Source: VGJW01 sp035285595 (lineage in GTDB: Bacteria > Cyanobacteriota > Sericytochromatia > S15B-MN24 > VGJW01). From it: a DNA stretch of 64,000 nt. The DNA lies in assembly GCA_035285595.1 (NCBI GenBank), contig JAYKGV010000006.1, positions 1 to 64,000 on the forward strand, in the 5' to 3' direction. Each line of letters starts with the position of its first letter. The stretch's first letter is position 1. Made by a program: the position numbers and the translations under genes. This document shows, in pieces, positions 1 to 8,077 of the stretch. Below the pieces are notes generated by a model. The model searched no databases and was not told the DNA's origin. It saw only the letters and a program-made list of their open reading frames with translations.

Positions 1-434
1 AGAAACGACGGGAAGAGACAGCTCCGCAGGATTTCATAGTAGCCGATGCGGTCTGGCTCGGGCAACGACTGGACATCCACCAAAGCCTGCTCGAGCAAGG
101 GCAGGTCTTCCCGGCTACGGCAATGCACCAAGGCATGGAAGACCGTCGCATGGGGCTGACCGGCAAGCTCCTCGAGAGCCAACCTCGGGAAGTCCTCGCT
201 ACCCAGCACCAGCGGCACGACTTGACTGCCCCGCCCATCGAGGCGGATGGGCTCCCGGGCCCACTTGGCCACAAGAGGGTCAGGCGCGATGACGAGTAGC
301 TCGACCTCGCAGCGCCAACGCTCACGCAAGGCCACTACGTACTGCGGCCAGCTGTAACGCTTGGCGTCGTCCCGGCCGAGCTGGATCTCCACGATCAAGG
401 CCCGCTGGGGTTGCTCTGTGCTGCCAAACACCAT
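1..434 (-). CDS. PD-(D/E)XK/Rpn-like protein, 3' part cut by window edge
   Basis: A minus-strand reading frame is open from the ATG at 434 to the left edge of the window. It begins MVFGSTEQPQRALIVEIQLG and continues with a segment containing KRYSWPQYVVALR and later APDPLVAKWAREPI. The I-V-E-I-Q core followed by a K-R-x-S-W-P-x-Y block resembles uncharacterised PD-(D/E)XK-like (Rpn/transposase-associated) proteins common in myxobacteria. Family members, as I recall them, carry about 50-60 residues before the E-x-Q motif. Here the frame closes at a TAG at 501-503, so the N-terminus looks missing or degraded. The C-terminus lies outside the window. The family assignment rests on recollection of the motif pattern and is tentative. 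Confidence 0.5.
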   Translation of the reverse strand, partial: MVFGSTEQPQRALIVEIQLGRDDAKRYSWPQYVVALRERWRCEVELLVIAPDPLVAKWAREPIRLDGRGSQVVPLVLGSEDFPRLALEELAGQPHATVFHALVHCRSREDLPLLEQALVDVQSLPEPDRIGYYEILRSCLFPSF

Positions 435-621
435 GACGAGGTCCGTCCAACGCCATGATCTTCTCCGGCATCGCCTTGGACCTCCTCCGTTTGTTCGCAA
501 CTAAGAAAGGACCACGGCGGTGGTTTCTGCTTCAAGCCGCCGGCGGATTTACACCAACTCTAGGGACACAACCTCTGGAACCTCCGCGAAATGCCGCAAG
601 GAAGGAAACTCCTACGTCGAC

Positions 622-660
622 AAGACCTGGCTGGCCGCGGATCAGGGCCAGCCAGGTCTT
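622..660. repeat. Perfect 15-bp inverted repeat (stable hairpin)
   Basis: AAGACCTGGCTGGCC at 622-636 is the exact reverse complement of 646-660, separated by a 9-base loop. The plus-strand flank is TCTTCTTCCC, so it could end plus-strand transcripts, but there is no clean T-run on either side. It lies just downstream of the minus-strand remnant ending at 712, so it might also be that gene's old terminator. No second copy was noticed in the window. Confidence 0.55.
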
Positions 661-711
661 CTTCCCGGCCCCCTTGGGGCGTTTCGGGGAGAGCCTCCTC
701 CTCAACCACCC

Positions 712-1078
712 TCGAGGAAGTTTTCGAGAGCCGTCGCGAACTCTTCACGGGATCCCAGGCCGAGACCCGTTGGGGCCGGAACGTCAGGTATCCTGCCTCG
801 TGCGGCTGAGCTTCAGGGGTGGGCAAGCCCTATCGACCGAAGCCCTGAGAAACAGGATCCCTCGGCAGCAGGAAAAGGTCGGGACGGAATACAGCCTCGT
901 GGTTCGGGCTCGCGAAGCACCAGGACGGCTCCACCCTCTCCCCCTGCAGTTGCATCGCCACACCGGCCAGGGCGTGGTGGTGGGGGTCGACGCGTGCCGC
1001 CAGCCCATCCTCAATCATCTGGACCTGCCCGGGGGCCAGGCACTGGGGCAGGTCAGGGCCCAGAGATATGCCGACAAA
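712..1078 (-). pseudogene. Decayed minus-strand gene remnant (unknown function)
   Basis: Two minus-strand stretches look protein-like but lie in different frames. The first (about 1078 to 830) contains MIEDGLAARVDPHHHALAGV and FRPDLFLLPRDP with no plausible start codon before its first Met. The second (about 812 to 712) ends in EEFATALENFLEGG and a stop at 712-714. Joining them needs a frameshift near 820. No family is recognised. It may be a frameshifted gene, two remnants, or chance. Confidence 0.3.
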
Positions 1079-1184
1079 TCAAGGCGTCTCTGACCCGCCG
1101 ACACCCGCTTAGGCTCGGAGTTCGGCTGGAGCGAACACCGTATGGCGGCCTTCGAGGTGACGAGCGCCTGAGGCAAACTCCCCC

Positions 1185-2081
1185 TCAATAACCCCGGTAA
1201 CGCCCCCCCGCCGCCATACTCCGGATCCCCGGCACATTCTCGAGCGAGCCATACCGATCCAAGGCGTAGCGAACCCCCGCGATGATGTTGTGCACGGGAT
1301 TCAGGATCTGGTCGTAACCCGGCAGCTTGTGGGCCTCGAAGGTCGGCCGGATGGTCTGCATCAGCCCCATCGACGGGGTCCCCTTCCGGGCGTTGGAGTC
1401 CCAGTTGTTGACCGCAGCAGGATTGCCGGAAGACTCATGCTGGATGATGGTGGCGATGGCGGCTTCGTTGATCTTGTGCGCCGGAATCCCGGACGCCACC
1501 AAGATCCGCTTGGCCTCGGCAATCCACTCCTGCACCGTACCCGACACGCGGTCCAGCGCCGACGCCTCGACGCCGCCCCCGGTCTCCACCCGCTCCGTGC
1601 CAAGAATCTCCTCATGGGCCGGGTCCACCTGCAGGCCTTCCGCGGCCGACTTGCCGAATCTCTGCTCGTAGGCCGCCATGGCGGCGCGTGTCAGCGGGCC
1701 CTTCAAACCGTCGATGGGCCCAGGGTCGATGCCGGCGTCCTTCATGCGCTGCTGCATCAGCTTGACGTCGTCGCTGTAGCCGTCGACATATCGATGAGGT
1801 ACCGCAGGACCACGGGGCACGCCGGCCACGGGAGCGGGAGGGGGTGGCGGAGCCGGCTCCTCCAGACGCATTCCTGATCGCGCCTCGGCATCGGCCGAGC
1901 GTGCGGCCGCCTTCGACTGATGATCCACCGCCGCCTTGGGCAGACGGGCAGCCTCAGCCGCCGCCGCTCGGGCCGCTTCGGCAGCGGCCTTTCGCGCCGC
2001 CTCCTCTGCCGCACGACGGGCAGCTTCCGCCACTACGGGATCCGCCATCCCGGCCGTACCCTTGAGCGCGCGCGCCGTCAT
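1185..2081 (-). CDS. Lytic transglycosylase-like protein with peptidoglycan-binding domain
   Basis: 298 residues. Residues 1-65 are an Ala/Arg/Glu-rich helix, probably coiled; 75-95 form a Pro-rich linker; 102-145 match a peptidoglycan-binding module (VKLMQQRMKDAGIDPGPIDG). The C-terminal domain has the SLT transglycosylase pattern: the presumed catalytic Glu216 in HESSGNP, the GLMQT motif near 239 and a C-terminal GGRYRGY. It most resembles the SLT domains of phage tail or tape-measure lysins. No signal peptide or membrane segment is visible, so how it would reach the wall is unclear. The ATG at 2081 follows a GGGGG stretch. A second ATG at 2048 is possible. The family call is firm; the biological role is not. 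Confidence 0.82.
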   Translation of the reverse strand: MTARALKGTAGMADPVVAEAARRAAEEAARKAAAEAARAAAAEAARLPKAAVDHQSKAAARSADAEARSGMRLEEPAPPPPPAPVAGVPRGPAVPHRYVDGYSDDVKLMQQRMKDAGIDPGPIDGLKGPLTRAAMAAYEQRFGKSAAEGLQVDPAHEEILGTERVETGGGVEASALDRVSGTVQEWIAEAKRILVASGIPAHKINEAAIATIIQHESSGNPAAVNNWDSNARKGTPSMGLMQTIRPTFEAHKLPGYDQILNPVHNIIAGVRYALDRYGSLENVPGIRSMAAGGRYRGY

Positions 2082-2190
2082 GTTCTTACCCCCGAGGCCA
2101 CCACGACCGTCTTACCCTTCACATCGAGCAGCCGGACCCGAACATGGCTAGCTTTAATACCTCCCCAACATTTGGAAGTGATGCAGGCGA

Positions 2191-2766
2191 CTACCGCGGC
2201 AACACTCCAGGAAAAACCAGATCCACGAGGGTCCCATGCGTACGATCGACGGCATCGAAACCTGCCAAGGCCTCGTAACGCGTCAAGATGGCGAGAGCGG
2301 TCGGCAGATCGGAGGTGTCGAGGGCCTCGAACTCGACGCAATGAATCTCTCGTCCTCCCCCCCGGGCCACATAGTGGACCACCTCGCAATCCGCGAAGAC
2401 CCAAACCAGGATGGTCTTGCTCAGGGTGCCGGACCAGACCACTCCCATGCGCGCCGCAAAGGCCTCGACGATCGCGGCTTGGTCACCGGCGTGATGGCCC
2501 AGATCCAGGTTGATTTCGTCTCGAACCTCCGGGTCGTCACCAAAGGACTTCAAGGTCAGATGATGCAGCTCCTCGTCGAAACGATGACGCAGGACGTAGC
2601 GACGAGCCACACCGTCGGCCGTCAGAAAGTAACGATCGGCCACCTCGAGGGCAATCCGACGGACCGGTCCCAGAGCCTCCATCTTCACGGCAAGGGCTTC
2701 CTTGTCGAAGTCAGGAGGAACCACGAACTTATGCTCGATCTCGACCGTCCTCGTCATAGCCACCAT
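2191..2766 (-). CDS. CYTH domain protein
   Basis: 191 residues. The N-terminal EIEHK at 9-13 is the ExExK signature of the CYTH superfamily (class IV adenylyl cyclases, thiamine triphosphatases, inorganic triphosphatases), which bind triphosphate substrates with divalent metal inside a beta tunnel. Further charged strands (RYVLRHRFDEE, LTLKSFGDDP, HCVEFEALDT) fit the tunnel. The substrate cannot be told from sequence. The ATG at 2766 is chosen because GGGGGAGG lies 5 bases upstream; an ATG at 2757 forming an ATGA overlap with the upstream stop is the alternative. It is the last gene of a coupled minus-strand run starting at 5783. Confidence 0.82.
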   Translation of the reverse strand: MVAMTRTVEIEHKFVVPPDFDKEALAVKMEALGPVRRIALEVADRYFLTADGVARRYVLRHRFDEELHHLTLKSFGDDPEVRDEINLDLGHHAGDQAAIVEAFAARMGVVWSGTLSKTILVWVFADCEVVHYVARGGGREIHCVEFEALDTSDLPTALAILTRYEALAGFDAVDRTHGTLVDLVFPGVLPR

Positions 2767-3905
2767 TTGAACCTCCCCCACAGGGCCACCCTCGCCTTGA
2801 GGCCGGCAGGCCAGGCGCTCACCGTCTCGGCCGTCACCTCAACCTTGTCGGGTGCAGCCTCGAGTTCGGCAAAGACCTCGAGAGCCGCCCGGACCGTCCG
2901 ATGATCCCGCGAGGACAACATGGCCTCCGCCAGCCGATCGTGGGCCGGATCCTCGAAGTTGTAGCTGCCGAAGGCCGCCCACCGGCGGTCGACCACGATG
3001 ATCTTCGAGTGCTCGCCCGTGGGATGCTCGACGACACGAACCCCCGCGTCCAGAAACGCGGGATACCCTACTGCCGCGGCAACCCAGGCGAGGTCGGTCG
3101 CCGGCAGGGCGTCGCGATGCGAGTGATGCACCACGATCCTCACGCCCCTGCGTGCCGCGCGCAGGATGGCCTCGGCCAGCGGCGGAGCCGGCTTGAAGTA
3201 GAACGAGCTAATCAGCAATTCCTCTCGCGCCGCGTCGACCATCTCGATCATCCGGTCCGTCAGGACATTGGAGCCTCGCCAACGCCACGGGCCCAGCATT
3301 CCTTGATGCAGATTTGGATTACAGAAGCCATATTCCATGTCCATGTCACCGGGATGGGCGTCTGCAAGCACCTGCAAATGGCGAAGATCACCCTCCTCGA
3401 GTCGTCCGCCGATGGCTTTCCAGCTGGCAAGGATCTCGGGCACTACGGCGCCCTCCAAGGCCACCGCGTACTCCTTCCACTTCGTGAAGGACGTACGAGT
3501 CAGGTTGCCGCTGCTCAAGATCAAGCGACCGGCTTCCGAGACCTGCACCTTGACATGCTGACCGCCACCGACCCGCTGCTGGATCCAGCGCGGCGGACGG
3601 TAATGAGCGACCTGCCCCCCAGAGCTTGCGAGGCGAACCAAAGCACGTTCCAATGCCACGCGCTGGTCCGGCCCCATCAAGGTGCCCCCGAGGCGCTGCC
3701 CGAAACCATCGATGAGCAGGGCCACCCGAACGCCACGGTCCTGAGCGTCCTGCAAGGCCTCGAGAAGCTCCTGCCCGTAATCGTCGTATTCGAAATAGAA
3801 GGTGGACAAGTACAGGAACTGCTCGGCTTCCCGGACCATCGCCATGCGCATCGCCCAGTCGGCCGCACGATCCCTCAGCGGCACGAACCCATGGGCGCGG
3901 CTCAT
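2754..3905 (-). CDS. Phospholipase D-like protein (cytoplasmic type)
   Basis: 383 residues with two PLD-like halves. The second half has a canonical HxKxxxxD motif (H299, K301, D306 in HSKIIVVD) followed by GSYNFE. The first half has H117 and K119, but Glu124 stands where Asp is usual (HVKVQVSE), followed by SSGNLT. Family members transfer or hydrolyse phosphodiesters such as phospholipids through a covalent phosphohistidine. No signal peptide is seen, unlike the three other PLD proteins in this window. The start at 3905 gives an ATGA overlap with the upstream reductase, so translation is probably coupled. The substrate is unknown. Confidence 0.82.
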   Translation of the reverse strand: MSRAHGFVPLRDRAADWAMRMAMVREAEQFLYLSTFYFEYDDYGQELLEALQDAQDRGVRVALLIDGFGQRLGGTLMGPDQRVALERALVRLASSGGQVAHYRPPRWIQQRVGGGQHVKVQVSEAGRLILSSGNLTRTSFTKWKEYAVALEGAVVPEILASWKAIGGRLEEGDLRHLQVLADAHPGDMDMEYGFCNPNLHQGMLGPWRWRGSNVLTDRMIEMVDAAREELLISSFYFKPAPPLAEAILRAARRGVRIVVHHSHRDALPATDLAWVAAAVGYPAFLDAGVRVVEHPTGEHSKIIVVDRRWAAFGSYNFEDPAHDRLAEAMLSSRDHRTVRAALEVFAELEAAPDKVEVTAETVSAWPAGLKARVALWGRFKWWL

Positions 3906-4651
3906 CCCAGCCGGTATCCCCCGGCAACATCCAGATTGACGCCTGTCACGTAGGAGGCCTCGAGCAACCACTCCACGGCATCGGCCATATCCTCGAGCGT
4001 ACCGGCCCGACCGAGCGGAATCTCCCGGGCCAGCCGCGCGGGATCAGGCAGGTCGATGGAATTCTCGAGCTGGCCCGGCGAGACCATATTGACCCGGATC
4101 CCCCGGCTTCCGTAGGCCTGAGCCATCGAACGCGTGAGGGAAAGCAGCCCGGTCTTGCTGACGAAATAATCTGCCGCCAGACGGCTGGCCCGGGTCCCTT
4201 CCAGGCCCGCCATGCCGATATTCACGATCTGACCGCCGTCCGGCATCAACTTCAAGGCATGCCAGCTGGTGTAGAAAGCGCCCGAGAGATTCGCCCCGAT
4301 CGTGGCATCCCACTGCAAGGGATCAAGATCCTGCACGGGTTGCGGATGGTAGTTGCCGACGTTGTTGATGAGCACGTCCACCCGACCTTCGTGAGCTTCG
4401 AGGTCTGCGAAGGTGGACGCCACGGCCTCACGATCCGCCACATCCACGCTCAAGGCACGCATCGTACCGCCCATAGCCGCAACCTCAGCGGCCAGCGTCC
4501 GCACCTCATCGGTCGACGTCCGATACAGGCAGACCAGATGGTAGCCCCGTCGGACCAACATCAACCCGAGGTGGCGCCCCAGCCGGCGTGCCCCGCCGGT
4601 GACCACGGCCACCGGCCTTTGCCCTTCAGTCCGCGGGGCTAGCAGCATCAC
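3902..4651 (-). CDS. SDR oxidoreductase, FolM/pteridine reductase-like
   Basis: About 249 residues, a Rossmann-fold short-chain dehydrogenase. The nucleotide-binding motif TGGARRLG (18-25) fits TGx3RxG, the pattern of pteridine reductases and FolM rather than the common TGx3GxG. NNVG (97-100) and the catalytic Y162-x3-K166 are present. The position of the usual catalytic Ser lies in NIGMAG and lacks Ser, as in pteridine reductases. Directly upstream is folB, overlapping it, which supports a role in reducing dihydromonapterin or dihydrofolate; that is inference. GTG 4651 and ATG 4648 are both possible starts. PLD-like and CYTH genes follow. Confidence 0.82.
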   Translation of the reverse strand: MMLLAPRTEGQRPVAVVTGGARRLGRHLGLMLVRRGYHLVCLYRTSTDEVRTLAAEVAAMGGTMRALSVDVADREAVASTFADLEAHEGRVDVLINNVGNYHPQPVQDLDPLQWDATIGANLSGAFYTSWHALKLMPDGGQIVNIGMAGLEGTRASRLAADYFVSKTGLLSLTRSMAQAYGSRGIRVNMVSPGQLENSIDLPDPARLAREIPLGRAGTLEDMADAVEWLLEASYVTGVNLDVAGGYRLG

Positions 4652-5007
4652 GGACGATGGCGCTCGACGCGCACGAAAGAACAGGCAGCTGCGGGCACGG
4701 CCGCGGGCTTTTCGATCCGCAAGCGCACGCCCGTCACCGTGGGAAACTGGTCGAAGATCGCCCGTACAGCTTCCTCGGCCATGGCCTCCAACAGCTGGAA
4801 ACGACGCTCCTGCAGCAGACGAGTCAGCAGAGCCGCCACCCCGTCATAGTCCAGGGCATCGGCAATCGCATCCGAGGCTGCAGCCGCCGCGAAATCGTTG
4901 TCCAGCTCGACGTCCAGCAGGACGGTCTGAGTCGCCGCACGCTCGTGGGGATAGATGCCCACGATGCAATCCACCCGAAGCTGCTTTAGTCCTGTCGTCC
5001 CCAGCAT
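4648..5007 (-). CDS. folB: Dihydroneopterin aldolase
   Basis: About 119 residues, normal for FolB. The enzyme cleaves 7,8-dihydroneopterin to 6-hydroxymethyl-dihydropterin and glycolaldehyde in folate synthesis. Visible hallmarks are G-I-Y-P-H-E22-R, whose Glu binds the pterin ring, the VLLDVEL strand, the DYDGVAALL helix, and RIEKP near the C-terminus with the conserved catalytic Lys. The start at 5007 overlaps the preceding methyltransferase stop (TGATG arrangement). The next gene, a FolM-like reductase, is joined the same way. No other folate genes are in the window. Confidence 0.9.
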   Translation of the reverse strand: MLGTTGLKQLRVDCIVGIYPHERAATQTVLLDVELDNDFAAAAASDAIADALDYDGVAALLTRLLQERRFQLLEAMAEEAVRAIFDQFPTVTGVRLRIEKPAAVPAAACSFVRVERHRP

Positions 5008-5783
5008 CACGATGCCTTTCTGCTGACCAGCCAAACCTGTTCCTCGGCGGAGGCCTCATCGAAGGGTGACCTTCGAAAATCTCCCCAACAGGCCTCGATC
5101 CGAAATCCTGCCTCGACGAGCAACGCCTCGGATTGCGCGGGCGTCAGCCAGGAGAAGGTGAGCGGGCGGTACTGCCGTCGAACGAGGACGCCATGGTCAT
5201 CCAGCACGTCTTCCCAGGTCATGGCCTGGATGCGCTGCGAAGCTTCGTCCACGAGCGAGGTCACCCAGAAGAGTGTGTCCTGGCCCTCATCATTCCGGTA
5301 CCGTGCCCGCAGTTGCACCTCGCGCATGGCCGACAGCCGCTCGGGCGTGATCACGAAATCATCGTAGAGAAACTGCCCCCCGGGTCGCAGCTGATCGTGA
5401 ATGTGCCGCAACACCGCCAGCTTGGTCTCACGTTCCAGCAGATGAGGCATGGTGTGGTAGGGCATCGTGACGAGGGTGGCAGGTTCGGGCAGCTCGAATC
5501 GCGCGAAGTCCGCATGCAAAAGATGCAAACGATCCGACACCCCCTCTGCCTCGGCCCGAACCCGGCATAGGTCCAGCATGGCGGCTGAGCCTTCGACTCC
5601 CCAAATGTCGCGCCCGGCACGCACGGCCTCGACCACCAGGCGCCCATCGCCCACGCCGAGTTCCACGACGGGTCCGGGCGCAGCCGTCCGGTAAGCCTCG
5701 AGGTAAAACGCCCGGTTCGCTGCCGTGGACCCCGCCGTCGCGGCCCACACCCCGAAGACGCCGGCGAAGCGGTCGTATTCCAT
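5007..5783 (-). CDS. Class I SAM-dependent methyltransferase
   Basis: 258 residues. The SAM-binding glycine loop VVELGVGDGRLV is at 39-50, an acidic residue ends the next strand (GVEGSAAM), and VTMPYHTMPHLL matches motif IV of small-molecule methyltransferases of the Methyltransf_25/11 type. The last third is a beta-rich cap ending in VWLVSRKAS. The substrate is unknown. It is the first gene of a five-gene minus-strand run with folB, the FolM-like reductase, the PLD-like and CYTH genes, each overlapping the next. Confidence 0.82.
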   Translation of the reverse strand: MEYDRFAGVFGVWAATAGSTAANRAFYLEAYRTAAPGPVVELGVGDGRLVVEAVRAGRDIWGVEGSAAMLDLCRVRAEAEGVSDRLHLLHADFARFELPEPATLVTMPYHTMPHLLERETKLAVLRHIHDQLRPGGQFLYDDFVITPERLSAMREVQLRARYRNDEGQDTLFWVTSLVDEASQRIQAMTWEDVLDDHGVLVRRQYRPLTFSWLTPAQSEALLVEAGFRIEACWGDFRRSPFDEASAEEQVWLVSRKAS

Positions 5784-5852
5784 CGCGCCATTATGGCAGA
5801 TGAACGGAGGAACGACGGGGTGGCGAATCAGCCTAGCCGCGGACGCCGCGGT

Positions 5853-7067
5853 TCAGGCCCCCGTGAGCACCGCGGCAAACTGCTCCACACCCCACACCAG
5901 ATCGGCTTCCTCGATGACCAGAGGCGGTGCAAACCGGATGACCGTTTCGTGGGCGTCCTTGCACAGAAGCCCGCGTGCAGCCAAGGCCTCGATGTAAGGA
6001 CGTGCAGGACGATCGAGCTCGATCCCGATCATCAGGCCCTTGCCCCGGACCTCGACCACGATCGGGCTACCGATCGCACGCAGGCGCTCCCGTGCGAGCT
6101 CACCCAGCTTCGCGGAGCGTTCCGGGAGACGCTCCTCTATCAAGACGTCCAGCGCGGCCATCGCCACCGCACAGGCGAGAGGATTGCCACCGAAGGTGCT
6201 GCCGTGATCACCGGGCCGAAAGACCTCCATGACCTCCCTGCGGGCCACCACCGCCGAGACCGGATAGACACCACCCGAAAGGGCCTTGCCCAGAATGACG
6301 ACATCAGGCCTGACATCCTCGTGATCCACGGCGAACATCCGGCCTGTCCTGCCAAGTCCTGTCTGGATTTCATCGGCCATGAACAACACATCGTGCGCCG
6401 CACAGAGGCGGGCCGCCTCGCGCAGGTAGCCTTCCGGCGGGACGATGATGCCGGCCTCTCCCTGGATGGGCTCGACGAGAAAGGCACATGTTTCGGGCCC
6501 GATCGCCGCCTCGAGGGCTGCAAGATCGCCGTAGGGCACGATCCGGAACCCCGGTGTGAAGGGACCGAATCCCCCCCGATACTGCGGCTCGGTCGAAAAG
6601 CTGACGACCGTCGTCGTACGACCATGGAAATTATTGGTGCAGCAGATGACCTCCGCCTTGCCTTCGGGAATGCCCTTGACCTGATAGCCCCACTTGCGGG
6701 CGGCCTTGACGGCCGTTTCGACAGCTTCGGCCCCGCTGTTCATCGGCAGCGCCATGTCGAGGCCCGTGAGGGCGGTCAACTTCCTGTAAAAGTGTCCCAG
6801 CTGGTCATTGCGAAAGGCTCTGCTGGTGAGCGTGATCCGCGAGGCCTGGTCGACGAGGGCCTGGATGATGCGGGGATGGGAATGCCCCTGGTTCAAGGCA
6901 GAGTAAGCCGAAAGACCGTCGAGATATCGCTTGCCGTCGACATCCGTGACCCACGCCCCACGCCCTTCGCGCAGGACGACATCGAGGGGATGGTAGTTGT
7001 GCGCCCCGTGCTCGTCTTCGAGCGCCATCAGGGGGACCGCCGCCGAGGTGGGTTCCACGTGAAGCAT
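5853..7067 (-). CDS. rocD: Ornithine aminotransferase (PLP-dependent)
   Basis: 404 residues, the usual length for ornithine-oxo-acid transaminase, which converts ornithine and 2-oxoglutarate to glutamate semialdehyde and glutamate. The N-terminal GAHNYHPLDVVL block and NSGAEAVETAVKAARKWGY are characteristic of this subgroup. The PLP-binding lysine is K261 in ILGKALSGGVYPVSAV, and the DEIQTGLGRTG motif precedes it. The frame is open further upstream, but homology begins at MLHVEPTSAA, so the ATG at 7067 is used. No arginase or proline gene lies next to it, so catabolic or biosynthetic use cannot be decided. Confidence 0.92.
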   Translation of the reverse strand: MLHVEPTSAAVPLMALEDEHGAHNYHPLDVVLREGRGAWVTDVDGKRYLDGLSAYSALNQGHSHPRIIQALVDQASRITLTSRAFRNDQLGHFYRKLTALTGLDMALPMNSGAEAVETAVKAARKWGYQVKGIPEGKAEVICCTNNFHGRTTTVVSFSTEPQYRGGFGPFTPGFRIVPYGDLAALEAAIGPETCAFLVEPIQGEAGIIVPPEGYLREAARLCAAHDVLFMADEIQTGLGRTGRMFAVDHEDVRPDVVILGKALSGGVYPVSAVVARREVMEVFRPGDHGSTFGGNPLACAVAMAALDVLIEERLPERSAKLGELARERLRAIGSPIVVEVRGKGLMIGIELDRPARPYIEALAARGLLCKDAHETVIRFAPPLVIEEADLVWGVEQFAAVLTGA

Positions 7068-7107
7068 GGCTCCATGATAAGTCGGGAAGCGACCCGCGGG
7101 AACCCCA

Positions 7108-7998
7108 TCAGGCCGCAGGGAACGCAAGCAACTCCTCGACCCAGCCTTCCACGAGGGGCCACAGCCGGGCTCCCACGTTCTTGTCGAAGTAGGCCACATG
7201 GCCGATGGCCGACACGCCGAGGGTCTGCGGGTCCACAACCTCGTAGCGGACCGGGGCGGCTGGCAGACCCGACATGAAAGCCTTGACCGAAGGAAGCGGA
7301 GCCCACGGATCATCCACAGCGGTCACGGCCACCACCGGTCGATTCACGGTGGCGCCACGCCGGGCCATGCCGGAGTCCGGGTCATCGAAAAAGTGGCGGG
7401 GCCGCGCACACCAACGTCGCCACTGGCGATAGACTCCCCTGGGCAGGGATTCGCCCAAACCCAGCAGCGCGGAGGGCAGATATCCCAGAAGACTCACCAA
7501 GAAGGGCCCGAGAAAGGTCCACAACAGATGGAGCCTCGGATGTTCCTTGACGTGCATGTACCCCATCCAGCCCGTCCCCGTCCCGAAGGTCACGAGACCC
7601 AGGGTCCTCCTTGCCTGCGGCACCATGGTCCATGCTTGGCCTCCGAAGCTGTGTCCGACCATGACGACACGAGGATGGTGCTCGAGCCCCCAATCCAACA
7701 CGGCAGACAGATCTCGCTCCGCCCACGTGACGAAGTCCGCCTCGAAGCCCCGCAGCGAGCCAAGGCGCGAAAGGCCGACACCTCGGTAATCGAAGGTCAG
7801 CACGGCATACCCCCGCCCGGCGAACCAGCGGGCGAATCTCCAGTAGTATCGCTGAGGCGCTCCCGTGGCAGGTCCGACCACGAGCAAGGCCTTGGCAGAC
7901 CCCAGATCCTCCGCACCGAAGAGACGAGCCGCGAGGGCATAACCATCCTTGGCCGCAAGCACCAGGGCAGAAGGTTCGGTCGGACTCGCCACCTTCAC
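7108..7998 (-). CDS. Alpha/beta hydrolase
   Basis: About 296 residues. The alpha/beta hydrolase fold shows the strand VLTFDYRGVGLS, the nucleophile elbow GHSFGG, a later Asp in TAVDDPWAP and a C-terminal His in SAIGHVAYFD, giving a complete Ser-Asp-His triad. It resembles COG4757-type predicted hydrolases; the substrate is unknown. The frame extends to a GTG at 8097, but that would add a Pro/Gly-rich tail encoded by a GC-rich inverted repeat (about 8016-8050) and overlap the upstream gene, so the GTG at 7998 is preferred. The start is the least certain part. Confidence 0.8.
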   Translation of the reverse strand: MKVASPTEPSALVLAAKDGYALAARLFGAEDLGSAKALLVVGPATGAPQRYYWRFARWFAGRGYAVLTFDYRGVGLSRLGSLRGFEADFVTWAERDLSAVLDWGLEHHPRVVMVGHSFGGQAWTMVPQARRTLGLVTFGTGTGWMGYMHVKEHPRLHLLWTFLGPFLVSLLGYLPSALLGLGESLPRGVYRQWRRWCARPRHFFDDPDSGMARRGATVNRPVVAVTAVDDPWAPLPSVKAFMSGLPAAPVRYEVVDPQTLGVSAIGHVAYFDKNVGARLWPLVEGWVEELLAFPAA

Positions 7999-8077
7999 CG
8001 CTCCGTGCCCCCGTGGCTCGCCCCCCTTGCCCTTGGGAGGCGAGGGGGGCGGTGACCCACGACAGCGCTCAAGCAGG

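Larger units (their letters stand above)
435..1184. other. Gene-poor segment with hairpin and gene remnants
   Basis: About 750 bases without a convincing intact gene. Long frames exist on both strands, but their composition (Arg/Pro/Gly-rich, no recognisable motif) is what out-of-frame reading of GC-rich DNA produces. The segment holds a perfect 15-bp inverted repeat (622-660) and two protein-like minus-strand fragments in different frames (712-1078), described separately. It looks like a region of gene decay next to the truncated Rpn-like gene. Confidence 0.5.

Noticed and set aside
455..1191. Long plus-strand open frames (about 210-220 codons)
   Set aside because: Arg/Pro/Gly-rich sequence with no motif and no ribosome-binding site; typical of non-coding frames in GC-rich DNA.
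2901..3953. Plus-strand open frame opposite the PLD-like gene
   Set aside because: The minus-strand gene shows HKD motifs and coupled overlaps; the plus frame has none.
7068..7313. N-terminal extension of ornithine aminotransferase
   Set aside because: The extra 82 residues are Arg/Ser/Pro-rich shadow sequence; homology starts at the ATG at 7067.
8016..8050. GC-rich inverted repeat at the upstream end of the hydrolase frame
   Set aside because: Only a short imperfect stem (CTCGCC/GGCGAG) plus C- and G-runs; no T-run and no second copy noticed, so not listed as a terminator or REP element. It was used only to doubt the GTG start at 8097.
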